The translations under genes and the position numbers were made by a program. Of a stretch of DNA of 64,000 bases, positions 45,377-54,172 are shown piece by piece. Within the stretch, counting starts at the first letter, position 1. Each line of letters opens with the position of its first letter. The notes below the pieces were generated by a model. It ran no database searches. It was not told the origin of the DNA and saw nothing but the letters and a program-made list of their open reading frames with translations. This DNA is from Nostoc sp. FACHB-110 (GTDB taxonomy: Bacteria > Cyanobacteriota > Cyanobacteriia > Cyanobacteriales > Nostocaceae), in contig NZ_JACJRU010000013.1 of NCBI RefSeq assembly GCF_014697425.1, positions 111,300 through 175,299 of the forward strand, read 5' to 3'.

Positions 45377-47701
45377 CTAAATATACATAGCAAAGTAATC
45401 ATTATAGATTTCTGTATTGGTCATGACGGTGAGTTCTATTTGTTTTTGTTCTGCATCTGTGGCCGGACTTGTGGCGGAACCTAAGCTTTCTTGAGGAATA
45501 AAATCACCACAGTATTCATTTGCGGGTAGTGCAGCGTTCATCTTTTGAGGATAACTCAATTTGAGATTATTCATGATGGTGATGAATTGACTGCGGCTGC
45601 GATACTCGTTCTGAGTCGCTCCGCGAACGCTAAATCTGGGATTGAGGCGTTTTTCTTCGCCAATAGTGGAGACTGTACGTCCTTTGTAGTCATGAGCCGG
45701 ATATACTAAAGTCTCATCGGGCAGGGTAAATAAGCGTTGCGTTACCACATCATAAAGAGTTCCTGCGTCGCCTCCTTGAAAATCTGTGCGTCCACAACCA
45801 CGAATTAATAAAGCATCACCAGTTAATAGGTGGGTATTATCGACTAAATAGGCGATGTGGCTAGCTGTATGGCCTGGTGTGGAAATTGCTTCAATAATTA
45901 CCGAGCCGACTTCGAGGTTTTCACCACCCACAAGCGAGCGATCGGCTTTTGTCACCGCCGGATTTTGCGGAACAATCACCTGACAACCTGTTTTGCGTCG
46001 GAGTTGACCTGCACCTGTGATGTGATCTGCATGAAGGTGAGTTTCCAGACAGTAGCGCAATTTTAATCCGAGTTCATCCAATGCTTGCAAATCGCGCTCG
46101 ACTTGCTCGAATACAGGATCGACTAAAACAGCATCTCCGGTTTGCTGATCGGCAATTAAATATGTGTAGCTACTACTTTCTGGGTCAAAAAATTGGCGAA
46201 ATAAAAAGTTTGATGGGGATGAATGAGGATGGCTGACTTGGCTATGGGAAAACGGCATTGTCGGAATTGAACGCACCCGCACGGGTAATGAATCCCACAA
46301 TGTCTTGGCTAATTTCTGTGCCTGTATCCGTAATTCTGGAACTGCGATTGTTTCCCACAAGTCGCCTTTGCGGGGAGTTCCCAAGGTATAAAGTAAATTG
46401 GAAACAGTATCATTAGCAGTGTATAAAGCACCATCAGTATATGTGTCTAGCCCTAAACCGATGCTATTGGGACGGACTAATTTTTGCGATCGCAAATTAG
46501 CAATTAGCGGATGAGATGAGTGGCGATAATCTGCGGCTACCCCTGTACAATTTACCACCCGATTCACCTGTAAGACGATATTCTTCTGAGTTTTGCGTCC
46601 AGATATTGTCACTTCTACGCCATCTGGTCTTGGTTGATATGTTTGAATTCGCCCAGCCCAAATGCTGAGTTGACCAGATTCCAGCATTTTTTGTACGACA
46701 TCGGCCACTGTTTGAGCAATCCGATGACGATGCACGTCCCAATATGGTGTTAGATGACGCAAAAAACGCCGCTTTTCTACAGTTGGTAGTTTTTGCCAAA
46801 TTTTTTGAGTCATCGGTCGTAACGAATCAATCACGGCTCGCCAATCGTAACCTTGAGCAGTGGCAATTTTGACTTCTTCACGTAACCGACGTAACCAACC
46901 GCGCGCTGTGTTGGGTGAAGTTTCGGCAGTTAACCAAGCTGGATAAGGCTGAGATGCTTGATGTTGTAGCGGAAACAACCCTCTTCGAGACACTGCATAA
47001 ATTTTGCCACGATGCTGGCGATCGTGCAGAGATAAAACCATATCCACCATTGTCAGCCCTGTACCAACAAGTAACACAGAAGCATCAGGATCAAGTTCTG
47101 CTAGAGCATCGGCTGACCAAGCATTTCGCCGATAACTTTCGTGATGAGTATCTAGATGATTACTTGTTATGGGTGCAAAGGGTGAGTTTCCTAATGCCAA
47201 CACCACTCTATCGGCGTTAAAACAGCGACCACTACGCAAAGAAATCATGGCACTGCTTCCTTCAGGCTCTATTGCTACCACTTCATCACTCAGTCGTTCT
47301 AGTTGCACATCATTAGGTGCTGTAGCTTCTGCCTCTGCTAAAACCGACTGAATGTATAAACCATAAACTTTACGAGGTATAAAGCTACTAGCATTAACTT
47401 CTGCCGATTCCGCAAAAAATGTAGCTAACTCGTTTTGGTTGTACTGAAGCCACCGCATTAGATGTCCGGGATCATGAGCCAATGCACTCATATTCCCTGC
47501 TGACACATTCAGCAAGTGACAGTTAGTATCTGTACTGTAGGCAATACCTTTACCTATCTGATGACTACGTTCAATCAGCTTAATAATTAGGGGTTGGCTG
47601 GCAGTTTTTAAGAGGTGCGTAGCCACCAGAGAACCACTAAAGCCTCCGCCAACAATAACTATCGTGGTTGGAGTGTGGGTAGTTAAAGAATTAGGCTGCA
47701 T
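45377..47701 (-). CDS. FAD/NAD(P)-binding oxidoreductase fused to an ETHE1-like persulfide dioxygenase
   Basis: 774 residues. Residues 1 to about 470 form an FAD/NAD(P)-binding protein (IVGGGFSGSLVATHLL Rossmann motif, IGKGIAYSTD, LLVGTGLTMVDMVLSL second nucleotide site). A low-complexity linker (about 485-500) leads to a metallo-beta-lactamase-fold domain: ETHLHADHITGAG (about 553), ISTPGHTASHIAYLV, TGDALLIRGCGRTDFQGGD and VYPAHDYKGR. The last set is characteristic of ETHE1-type sulfur dioxygenases, which oxidise glutathione persulfide to sulfite. The fusion suggests coupled oxidation of a reduced-sulfur compound. The ATG is followed by an ordinary reading frame; no operon partner is adjacent. 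Confidence 0.88.
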   Translation of the reverse strand: MQPNSLTTHTPTTIVIVGGGFSGSLVATHLLKTASQPLIIKLIERSHQIGKGIAYSTDTNCHLLNVSAGNMSALAHDPGHLMRWLQYNQNELATFFAESAEVNASSFIPRKVYGLYIQSVLAEAEATAPNDVQLERLSDEVVAIEPEGSSAMISLRSGRCFNADRVVLALGNSPFAPITSNHLDTHHESYRRNAWSADALAELDPDASVLLVGTGLTMVDMVLSLHDRQHRGKIYAVSRRGLFPLQHQASQPYPAWLTAETSPNTARGWLRRLREEVKIATAQGYDWRAVIDSLRPMTQKIWQKLPTVEKRRFLRHLTPYWDVHRHRIAQTVADVVQKMLESGQLSIWAGRIQTYQPRPDGVEVTISGRKTQKNIVLQVNRVVNCTGVAADYRHSSHPLIANLRSQKLVRPNSIGLGLDTYTDGALYTANDTVSNLLYTLGTPRKGDLWETIAVPELRIQAQKLAKTLWDSLPVRVRSIPTMPFSHSQVSHPHSSPSNFLFRQFFDPESSSYTYLIADQQTGDAVLVDPVFEQVERDLQALDELGLKLRYCLETHLHADHITGAGQLRRKTGCQVIVPQNPAVTKADRSLVGGENLEVGSVIIEAISTPGHTASHIAYLVDNTHLLTGDALLIRGCGRTDFQGGDAGTLYDVVTQRLFTLPDETLVYPAHDYKGRTVSTIGEEKRLNPRFSVRGATQNEYRSRSQFITIMNNLKLSYPQKMNAALPANEYCGDFIPQESLGSATSPATDAEQKQIELTVMTNTEIYNDYFAMYI

Positions 47702-48066
47702 AGCGGTTTTATATAAATAGTTACAGCGAGTTTTTCAAGTCTGTTTACCAGGGATAAATCTATTTCCAAACCAGCTAACAAAATTCAGACTTGATGTCAG
47801 ATAAATTTTCATAATACTCTGAATTCAGTCTAAAAATACATTTTATCGGTAGAAAAACCGTATTTATAAAAATATGCAGCTAATATCAATACATTCCCAT
47901 ATCACCCGGACTTAAAATACCGACTGCTTGAATTGCCATAAAACGCTCAATAATGCTGTGTATTGACTTTGGTAATTTAGTTCTCAGCAAAATTACTGTA
48001 AATTGATAGAATTAACGTACTTAGCTTTGATGAGGAACTGATCACAATTCATAGGCGAGGTAAATA
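47702..48066. other. Intergenic region between divergent genes
   Basis: About 365 bp, AT-rich, presumably holding the promoters of the - strand fusion gene and the + strand pyrE-like gene. No structure stands out. Confidence 0.5.
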
Positions 48067-48588
48067 ATGGAAGTTAAAAGCGAACTGGCAAAGCAAATTT
48101 ATGCAGTTTCGCATCTATCTGGCTCATTTCAACTGCGTTCTGGCAGAATATCAAGCGAATATTTTGATAAATATCAATTCGCGGCAGATCCAACTTTAAT
48201 TGATGCGATCGCCAGACAGATGGTTAGCCTCATTCCCAGAGATACTGAAGTATTGGCTGGTCTGGAACTGGGAGCTATTTCGATAGTAACGCTATTATCA
48301 CATTACTCTGGTTTACCCACAGCTTTTGTCCGTAAAGAGGCAAAAAAATATGGCACTGCACGTTTAGTTGAAGGTGCTAAAATTAGCGATCGCAAAGTGC
48401 TAATTGTAGAAGATGTGGTAACTTCTGGCGGTCAAATTGTTATCTCAGCCAATCAAATGCGTCAACTTGGCGCACAAATTAATTACGCTCTTTGCGTTAT
48501 CGACAGAGAAGAAGGTGCTTTTGATAAACTCCTAGCTGAAGATATCACATTACTTTCTCTGCTAAAGCGTCATGATTTTTCTAATTAA
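48067..48588 (+). CDS. pyrE: Orotate phosphoribosyltransferase-like protein
   Basis: 173 residues of the PRTase type I fold. Motifs are SGRISSEYFDKYQFAADP (substrate hood), AFVRKEAKKYGTARLVEGA (flexible loop with Lys pair) and the PRPP-binding VLIVEDVVTSGGQ. OMP formation from orotate and PRPP in pyrimidine synthesis is the usual role. It is shorter than the common 180-230 residues and stands outside any pyr operon; a paralogous PRTase with another base is possible. GGCGAGG precedes the ATG. Confidence 0.8.
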   Translation: MEVKSELAKQIYAVSHLSGSFQLRSGRISSEYFDKYQFAADPTLIDAIARQMVSLIPRDTEVLAGLELGAISIVTLLSHYSGLPTAFVRKEAKKYGTARLVEGAKISDRKVLIVEDVVTSGGQIVISANQMRQLGAQINYALCVIDREEGAFDKLLAEDITLLSLLKRHDFSN

Positions 48589-48600
48589 TATTAAGCTAAA

Positions 48601-49467
48601 TTACCTCGATATCTTATTGAGCGCGACTTTCTTTGACCAATCCTGATGAATATATTTCACGACACTATCTTCTGTATTAGAGCCAATGACTGATGACGCA
48701 AAAAGTTTTAATTTAGCATCTGCATTCGCAACCGCAATAGCATAATCAGCTATCTTGAACATTTTAATATCGTTAATTTGATCACCAAAGACCACAATCT
48801 CGCTTTCTCCTAAGCCATAATTCTCGACCAAAGTCTGAATAGCTTGGTCTTTAGTAGCTTTGCTGTCGTGAACTGTTAACCAATACCAGCCCGGAGAGTA
48901 TTGGTTAGAAAACAGGTGTATCTCTATACTAGTGCCATATTTTTCAGAAATTATATCTTGAAGTTCTAGCAGTTCTTGTACATGACCAATCACCGTCAAA
49001 CAAACAACTTGATCACGAAAGGAATAAGTTAAATCTTCAATAGTACGCCATCTTTTATCTTGGTTTTTTAGGCATTGATTAATATACCAACCCATGCCAT
49101 CTTTGATAATATCTTTATAATAAACACAGTCTTCCACACCATTAAAACTTGAGATAAAAGGAACGTAGCCGAACTCAATAACTAGTTTATAGATACTCTC
49201 CACTACATCAGGATGAATAGCATGAATAATTTCGTGTCTACCAGAATTTAAATCAGAAATAAAAGCACCATTAAATTCGATAATTGGAAGACGCAGATTT
49301 AAACCCTTCAGCATTCTTTGGATAGAAATAACACTACGCGCACTAGCGACGGTAAATTGTAGCCCTTGACTTAATAGTTCATGCAGGACTTGTTTGCTAA
49401 ATGAAGAAAGAAGCGCATCATTTCCCAGCAAAGTACCGTCTAAATCAGAAACATAGACAGTGTTCAT
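48601..49467 (-). CDS. HAD-superfamily Cof-type phosphatase
   Basis: 288 residues. Motif I YVSDLDGTLLG (nucleophile Asp8, Asp10), motif II SARSV, a Lys in SKATKDQAIQ and motif III VVFGDQINDIKMFKIADYAIAVANA mark the Cof/IIB subfamily of sugar-phosphate phosphatases. The substrate is unknown. It converges on pyrE with only 12 bp between the stops. Confidence 0.9.
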   Translation of the reverse strand: MNTVYVSDLDGTLLGNDALLSSFSKQVLHELLSQGLQFTVASARSVISIQRMLKGLNLRLPIIEFNGAFISDLNSGRHEIIHAIHPDVVESIYKLVIEFGYVPFISSFNGVEDCVYYKDIIKDGMGWYINQCLKNQDKRWRTIEDLTYSFRDQVVCLTVIGHVQELLELQDIISEKYGTSIEIHLFSNQYSPGWYWLTVHDSKATKDQAIQTLVENYGLGESEIVVFGDQINDIKMFKIADYAIAVANADAKLKLFASSVIGSNTEDSVVKYIHQDWSKKVALNKISR

Positions 49468-49575
49468 AAATTGTTTGGTTGCAGATATTGAAAGAAAAAT
49501 TATAACTTAATCTACGATAAATCTATCAATTTATTGTATTATTTGCTCAACTAAGCAATATTAGGGATACATATT

Positions 49576-50391
49576 ATGACTACTGTTGTTTCTTTTGACC
49601 GAGTTTCTGATATTTATGATGCCACCAGGGGATTTCCACCGGGAATTTCTGAGCAGGTGACAGACTTTATTCTCAACTTAGTTTCACCAACACCAGAAAC
49701 AAAGTTTTATGAAACTGGTATTGGTACAGGTAGAATTGCTGTACCAATTGTGAAGCGGGGTTATTCATATACAGGTATAGATGTTTCAGAAAAAATGTTG
49801 GCTGAACTACACCAAAAACTAGAGGGTGTTTCCCACAAATTAACAACTGTTCAAGGTGATGCTACAGCTTTACCGTTTGAGGATAATTCTTTTGATGTAG
49901 CCTTGACGGTTCATGTATTTCATTTAATTTCGGCTTGGAAACAAGCATTAGCAGAAATCCGCCGTGTCTTGAAACCAGGTGGAATTTACCTCTACAGTCA
50001 CGGACAGGCTAACGCTACTCAACCTAGTGAGGAGACGAATCCTCAGAGGTGGGAATTTACTCAACGTTGGCGAGCCATTTTAGATGGCTATGGTCATCCT
50101 TTACCTCGTTATGGTGCAACACAAGAAGAAGTGTTAGCAGAATTAGAAGCACAAGGCGCAACTTTAGAAACAGTAATTGCTGCTAGATGGCCATTCAAAC
50201 AAACACTTGGCAAGTTGTTAGAAAATTATGAAAACAAGACTCAAAGTGCATCTTGGGCAATTCCTGATGATATCTTTGTTCCGGCGGTGCGAGATTTGCG
50301 CGAGTGGGCTTTACTACACTTTGGTTCTCTAGATTATGATTTGTCTGAAGAGCGTAGTTTCAAAATTGTTGTAGTGCGTAATTGGGCTTAA
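49576..50391 (+). CDS. Class I SAM-dependent methyltransferase
   Basis: 271 residues. Motif I FYETGIGTGRIAVPIVKRG, motif II YTGIDVSEKML, GDATALPFEDNSFDVALTVHVFHLI and RRVLKPGGIYLYSHG are those of Methyltransf_11 enzymes. The substrate cannot be told; small-molecule methylation is likely. It is followed by a hairpin terminator. Confidence 0.9.
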   Translation: MTTVVSFDRVSDIYDATRGFPPGISEQVTDFILNLVSPTPETKFYETGIGTGRIAVPIVKRGYSYTGIDVSEKMLAELHQKLEGVSHKLTTVQGDATALPFEDNSFDVALTVHVFHLISAWKQALAEIRRVLKPGGIYLYSHGQANATQPSEETNPQRWEFTQRWRAILDGYGHPLPRYGATQEEVLAELEAQGATLETVIAARWPFKQTLGKLLENYENKTQSASWAIPDDIFVPAVRDLREWALLHFGSLDYDLSEERSFKIVVVRNWA

Positions 50392-50411
50392 TTAAATTAG
50401 TTTCGCTTACA

Positions 50412-50450
50412 AAAAATATACCTGGCTGTTTGATAAAGTCGGGTATATTA
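50412..50450 (+). terminator. Terminator after the methyltransferase gene
   Basis: Arms AATATACCTGGCT and AGTCGGGTATATT pair with mismatches in the inner part; TATTTTG follows. It lies about 20 bp after the stop. Confidence 0.6.
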
Positions 50451-50508
50451 TTTTGCATATTTATCATGCTTTTAGGGTTCATTTAATTACATAAATCTAG
50501 AAATTAAG

Positions 50509-50916
50509 ATGATTCAGGGAGTTAGCCATATTACCTTTATCGTTAAAGATTTAGAGCGAATGACAAATTTCCTCACATTTATCTTTAATGCTCAAGAAAT
50601 TTATTCTAGTGGTCAGCATAGTTTTTCAATCGCTAAAGAAAAGTTTTTCGTAATAAATGATTTATGGATTGCTGTTATGGAAGGTGAACCTTTACCAGAA
50701 AAATCATACAATCACGTAGCTTTCAAAATACTTGAAGAAGATTACGAATTGTATGCAGCGAAAATTCGTAGTCTTGGTGTAGAGGTCAAGGAAGGTCGCA
50801 GCCGTGTAGAAGGTGAAGGGCGTTCTTTATATTTTTACGACTACGATAATCATTTATTTGAGTTACACACAGGTACTTTAGAGCAGCGATTAGAGAAATA
50901 TCGCCAAATATCATAG
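50509..50916 (+). CDS. fosX: FosX-like fosfomycin epoxide hydrolase (glyoxalase fold)
   Basis: 135 residues of the vicinal-oxygen-chelate fold. Metal-ligand regions are SHITFIVKDLERM (His7), SYNHVAFKI (middle His) and HLFELHTGTLEQRL (Glu). The pattern KEKFFVINDLWIAVMEGEPL is the one I associate with FosX rather than with glyoxalase I or FosA. FosX hydrolyses fosfomycin with water and Mn. In a cyanobacterium the true substrate may be another epoxide. Confidence 0.82.
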   Translation: MIQGVSHITFIVKDLERMTNFLTFIFNAQEIYSSGQHSFSIAKEKFFVINDLWIAVMEGEPLPEKSYNHVAFKILEEDYELYAAKIRSLGVEVKEGRSRVEGEGRSLYFYDYDNHLFELHTGTLEQRLEKYRQIS

Positions 50917-51531
50917 CAGTCTTATGTGAACGTGAACCAAACAGACAAGGGAGAGGTGTTTTCTGTTTACTCTCCGAATTTTACATTTTGGATTTTGAAT
51001 TTTTTGGGGTACAAACCCCACTCCTAGTAGCTACCGTGCATACACAAGTCAAAAATTTGTAGTATGGAAACCCTATCCCGCCTTGAACTAAAGTTCCAGG
51101 CTCACAGCCAAAGTCCACAAAGCGTGGACTGGAATGAATTTCTAGTTGAGTCCTCTTCAGAGGACTTGTGCTGTGAGACTCGGAATTAATTCCGAGGCGG
51201 GATAGATGCGCTCAACCTAGATTTTTGTATACACAGCAGCCCCTAGTGGGTGGAAAAATCTAAAATACTCGCTGCGCTGTGTCCACTACGCTAACGTCAA
51301 TATCAAATCCCTAAGCCCCGCACCCTGGTGATCAGGGTCAATCCAAAATTGCAAATCTAAAATCCAAAATTGGTTAACTCTCTTAAGGAAGAAGCTTGTA
51401 CATCAACTGCTAACCACAATTTGTTTAAATTTAGGTTAACTAAAGGTTATGTAATTTTAGTGACTACCTTATAATATCCCTAATCTACAGTAAATTGATC
51501 GACTTACCGATTTAGAGGGGGGAGGTTAACT
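50917..51531. other. Intergenic region with nested palindrome
   Basis: About 615 bp without a gene. It contains the palindromic element at 51073-51205, a GC-rich stretch to about 51340 with a small hairpin ACCCTGGTGATCAGGGT, and a repeat of the type CCAAAATTG/AATCCAAAATTGG around 51340-51375. Confidence 0.55.
51073..51205. repeat. Nested palindromic intergenic repeat
   Basis: Outer arms CTATCCCGCCT and AGGCGGGATAG enclose GGCTCACAGC/GCTGTGAGACTC, AGTCCACAAAGCGTGGACT, AGTCCTCTTCAGAGGACT and GGAATTAATTCC. It has the same architecture as the element at 9562-9728, including the AGTCC-type inner hairpin. Confidence 0.75.
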
Positions 51532-52647
51532 TTGAAGTTCAACAAACACATAACAAAACAAGTTCGCACTCGTATTGTTAAAAGTTGGCAAGCTACACGA
51601 AATTGGGGCTTAATATTCTTATTTTTATTGGGAATCAGTTTGAGTCTGGTGGTGACGGCTTGCACTTCAGTTAATGTTGCTAAAACGGATAGTAGCGTCG
51701 CTAATTCAGGAGGTGATGTCAATCTAACCTTTGTTTCTTACTCAGTCACCAAGGCTGCCTACGAACAGATTATTCCGCAATTTATTGAGAAGTGGAAACA
51801 AGAACATAACCAAAATCTCAAATTTACTGAAAGTTATGATGGCTCTGGCTCTCAAGCTTTGAATGTAATTGATGGTTTAGAGGCTGATGTGGTACACCTA
51901 TCATTGGCTCTAGATGTAGAGAAACTGGTTCAGACAGGTTTTATTCAGCCGGGTTGGGAAAAAGAAGCCCCAAATAATGCAATTGTGACTCAATCTGTAG
52001 GTGCGATCGCTACTCGTGAGGGTAATCCTAAAAATATTCAAACATGGGCAGATTTGACAAAACCTGGAGTCAAGGTATTAACAGCTAATCCCAAGACTTC
52101 TGGTGGTGCGCGATGGAATTTTTTAGGTTTATGGGGCTATGTCACAAAAACCGGAAAAGATGAAAATCAGGCTCTAGATTTTACTACCAAAGTTTATCAA
52201 AATGTGCCTGTGTTACCCAAAACTGCTCGTAACGCTACAGAATTATTCTTTAAACAAGGTGAAGGAGATGCGTTACTTAACTATGAAAACGAAATGATTT
52301 TATCAAAACAAAAAGGCGAAAAGTTTTCATATATTGTGCCTGATGTCAATATCTCGATTGAAAATCCAATTGCTATTGTCGATAAAAATGTCGAGCAACA
52401 CAAAAATCGAGAAGTTGCAGAAGCATTTGTGCAGTATCTTTACACTCCAGAGGTTCAACGCGAGTTTGCCAAAATCGGATTTCGCCCTGTGAATACCGCG
52501 ATCGCGCAAGAAGTAAGTAGCACTTTCCCTCAGATTAAAACTCTGTTTAAAGCTGAAGATTTAGGCGGCTGGAACCAAATTCAACAGAGGTTTTTTAATG
52601 AAGGTGCTATCTTTGACAAAATTCAAGCCCTGAAATCTTCAAAATAG
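51532..52647 (+). CDS. sbpA: Sulfate ABC transporter substrate-binding protein
   Basis: 371 residues from a TTG start with a strong GGGGAGG 6-12 nt upstream. A signal segment (LIFLFLLGISLSLVVTAC) ends in a lipobox-like VTAC, so it may be a lipoprotein. The mature part has the sulfate/thiosulfate-binding signatures (LTFVSYSVTKAAYEQIIPQF, ESYDGSGSQALNVIDGLEAD, NPKTSGGARWNFLGLWGY). It would feed sulfate to a CysTWA transporter; a cysA gene lies 1.5 kb away on the other strand, while no cysT/cysW is in the window. Confidence 0.93.
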   Translation: MKFNKHITKQVRTRIVKSWQATRNWGLIFLFLLGISLSLVVTACTSVNVAKTDSSVANSGGDVNLTFVSYSVTKAAYEQIIPQFIEKWKQEHNQNLKFTESYDGSGSQALNVIDGLEADVVHLSLALDVEKLVQTGFIQPGWEKEAPNNAIVTQSVGAIATREGNPKNIQTWADLTKPGVKVLTANPKTSGGARWNFLGLWGYVTKTGKDENQALDFTTKVYQNVPVLPKTARNATELFFKQGEGDALLNYENEMILSKQKGEKFSYIVPDVNISIENPIAIVDKNVEQHKNREVAEAFVQYLYTPEVQREFAKIGFRPVNTAIAQEVSSTFPQIKTLFKAEDLGGWNQIQQRFFNEGAIFDKIQALKSSK

Positions 52648-53013
52648 ACAGGTGATACCAATTCGCAATTCGTAATGACGCTCGCAGGCTCGCTAACGCA
52701 ATTCGTAATTTGTAATTAAAAAACTTAAATGCAGCAAAGCTTTCAGGGTTTACATCTGTATCATCTTTTTCGTGAAATGGTATGAGTGAAAATTTTCAGC
52801 AAGTTTATAACCTACATAACAATGCATAATAGAAACCCGATTTATCCTATAAATCGGGTTTCTAAATCTCTAATTTTTAATAATTCATATAGAATTGCTA
52901 GAGTCTAAATTCATAGATAAATTAAATATTGCAGCAAGAATCAGCATTTTCAAAGCAGAAATCTAACTAGATTGGCTATGATGAGGAGAAAGTTTTGAAT
53001 AAAATCTGAAACT
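52648..53013. other. Intergenic region downstream of sbpA
   Basis: Contains two direct copies of GCAATTCGTAAT (52665-52676 and 52698-52709) flanking GCTCGCAGGCTCGC, and the terminator at 52831-52863. No gene seen. Confidence 0.55.
52831..52863 (+). terminator. Long perfect hairpin after sbpA
   Basis: AGAAACCCGATTTAT, loop CCT, then the exact complement: a 15-bp stem. Only a weak A/T tail follows. It probably ends the sbpA transcript. Confidence 0.6.
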
Positions 53014-53377
53014 ATGCAACAGCCGCGTGAACCAGAAAAAGACCAATTTATTTCTCCTCGCAGTCGCTACTATAGGACTCATATTTGATTTCTGAAAAAC
53101 CAAATTGGCTAGAAGCTTGCCATACAAAGGTTCGTTTCTCAGTATACTTAGCAATATTCAAGTACGATTCCTATATGGTCAGGTTAAGCCAGAAAACTTG
53201 ATTTTTAATGCGAATCTCCAAGAATTTGCTCAGAAAGTGGGCATTATCACTAGTTTAGAGACAAATGGCAAGCTCACATCACAGGAAGCTTATAAAAAAA
53301 TTAAATCTCTTTGGAAACAATTGAAGCGTAGTAAAAAACAACTCTTCAATAATAATGATTCATCAACGTCATTATAA
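53014..53377 (+). pseudogene. DUF7219-like gene split by a 101-bp MITE
   Basis: The frame from ATG 53014 reads MQQPREPEKDQFISPRSRYY and then runs into a stop inside an insertion. Removing 53073-53173 plus one TA copy restores RYYGQVKPENLIFNANLQEF, then AQKVGIITSLETNGKLT and an LWKQLKRSKKQL helix, matching the intact relative at 40382-40636 (ENLIFNANLQEFAQ versus KNLVFNTNLQEFAQ). The part after the insertion can still be read from a TTG at 53105 as a chimera, which is probably not the native protein. Confidence 0.82.
53073..53173. mobile_element. 101-bp MITE with TA target duplication
   Basis: The element begins TAGGACTCATATTTGA and its other end, read in reverse complement, is TAGGAATCGTACTTGA: imperfect terminal inverted repeats with 13 of 16 matching. 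It is flanked by TA on both sides (53071-53072 and 53174-53175), and taking out the element with one TA restores the gene exactly. TA duplication is the hallmark of IS630/Tc1-mariner elements; a full-length parent IS is not in the window. Confidence 0.85.
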
Positions 53378-53485
53378 AATTCTTTTTTCAAACTTTTTTA
53401 AATCCCAGATAATTACGATAAACCGATTAAAAATATCAGGACTTAAATTGAGTCAACAAATAAGTCCTGATCTAACCCAATCAAA

Positions 53486-53851
53486 TTAATTAATGAAGTT
53501 ATTTCTGACAAAACCATCTAGAGAATTTCTGACAGCATTAATGTATGCTTGGTCATTTAAAAAATGTGATGGTAATTTGTTAGCTAAAACTGCACTACGA
53601 ACAACATCTTTAGCACTAATTTGTCTAGTTTGATAAGCTTGAAGCAGACTAGCATAACCAGGAATTCCCTGATTTCTCAATTGCCCTTGATAAGCCAAAC
53701 CAGCAATTTCAAAAGGCTTGATTGCATTAGTGACTTCTGAAATATCACTTAAAGCTTTGGAATTATTTACTATCACTTCTCTGCTATAAGCAGGACTGAA
53801 AGTAGTAGATATCAACAAGAAAGTTAAGCCACCAAAAATTATACTTTTCAT
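53486..53851 (-). CDS. Small secreted protein of unknown function
   Basis: 121 residues. A clear signal peptide (IIFGGLTFLLISTTFSPAYS, cut near residue 23) is followed by a helical domain (AGLAYQGQLRNQGIPGYASL, QTRQISAKDVVRSAVLANKL). No Cys in the mature part. The family is not recognised, but AYQGxLxxQGIPGYxxL with a helix after it recalls small exported cyanobacterial proteins. Confidence 0.78.
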   Translation of the reverse strand: MKSIIFGGLTFLLISTTFSPAYSREVIVNNSKALSDISEVTNAIKPFEIAGLAYQGQLRNQGIPGYASLLQAYQTRQISAKDVVRSAVLANKLPSHFLNDQAYINAVRNSLDGFVRNNFIN

Positions 53852-54172
53852 TGTAGATTTATAAGTGTGTGATCAAGCGAAGTAAAGCAAATTTATCCCT
53901 GCTTAAAAAGCAAAAGGATATTAGTAACTTTATCTATTGCCAGACAAGTTATTTGCTTACAAAACTTAATCTCATTTTGTCTTAAAAATTTAGTCAGTGA
54001 CCTCTTCCTTTAGGATGTTAATTATGGTGTTTTCCATAACAATTTTTTATATAAAATATGTATAATTAAATCTTGACAAATTAAATAAAATGTTAAGCAG
54101 TAAAGGCAATAAAAAAGGGAATTAGGAATTTTTTAACTCCTATTCCCTCAACTGAAATATCGATTTTCACTA
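53852..54172. other. Intergenic region between secreted protein gene and cysA
   Basis: AT-rich; contains the cysA terminator at 54117-54148 and presumably the promoter of the - strand secreted-protein gene. No gene seen. Confidence 0.5.
54117..54148 (-). terminator. Terminator of cysA
   Basis: Arms GGGAATTAGGA and TCCTATTCCC around an A/T-rich loop; on the - strand a run TTTTTTATT follows. It lies about 25 bp after the cysA stop. Confidence 0.8.

Noticed and set aside
53105..53377. Stand-alone 90-residue gene starting at TTG 53105
   Set aside because: Its first 24 residues come from the MITE; the native gene begins at 53014.
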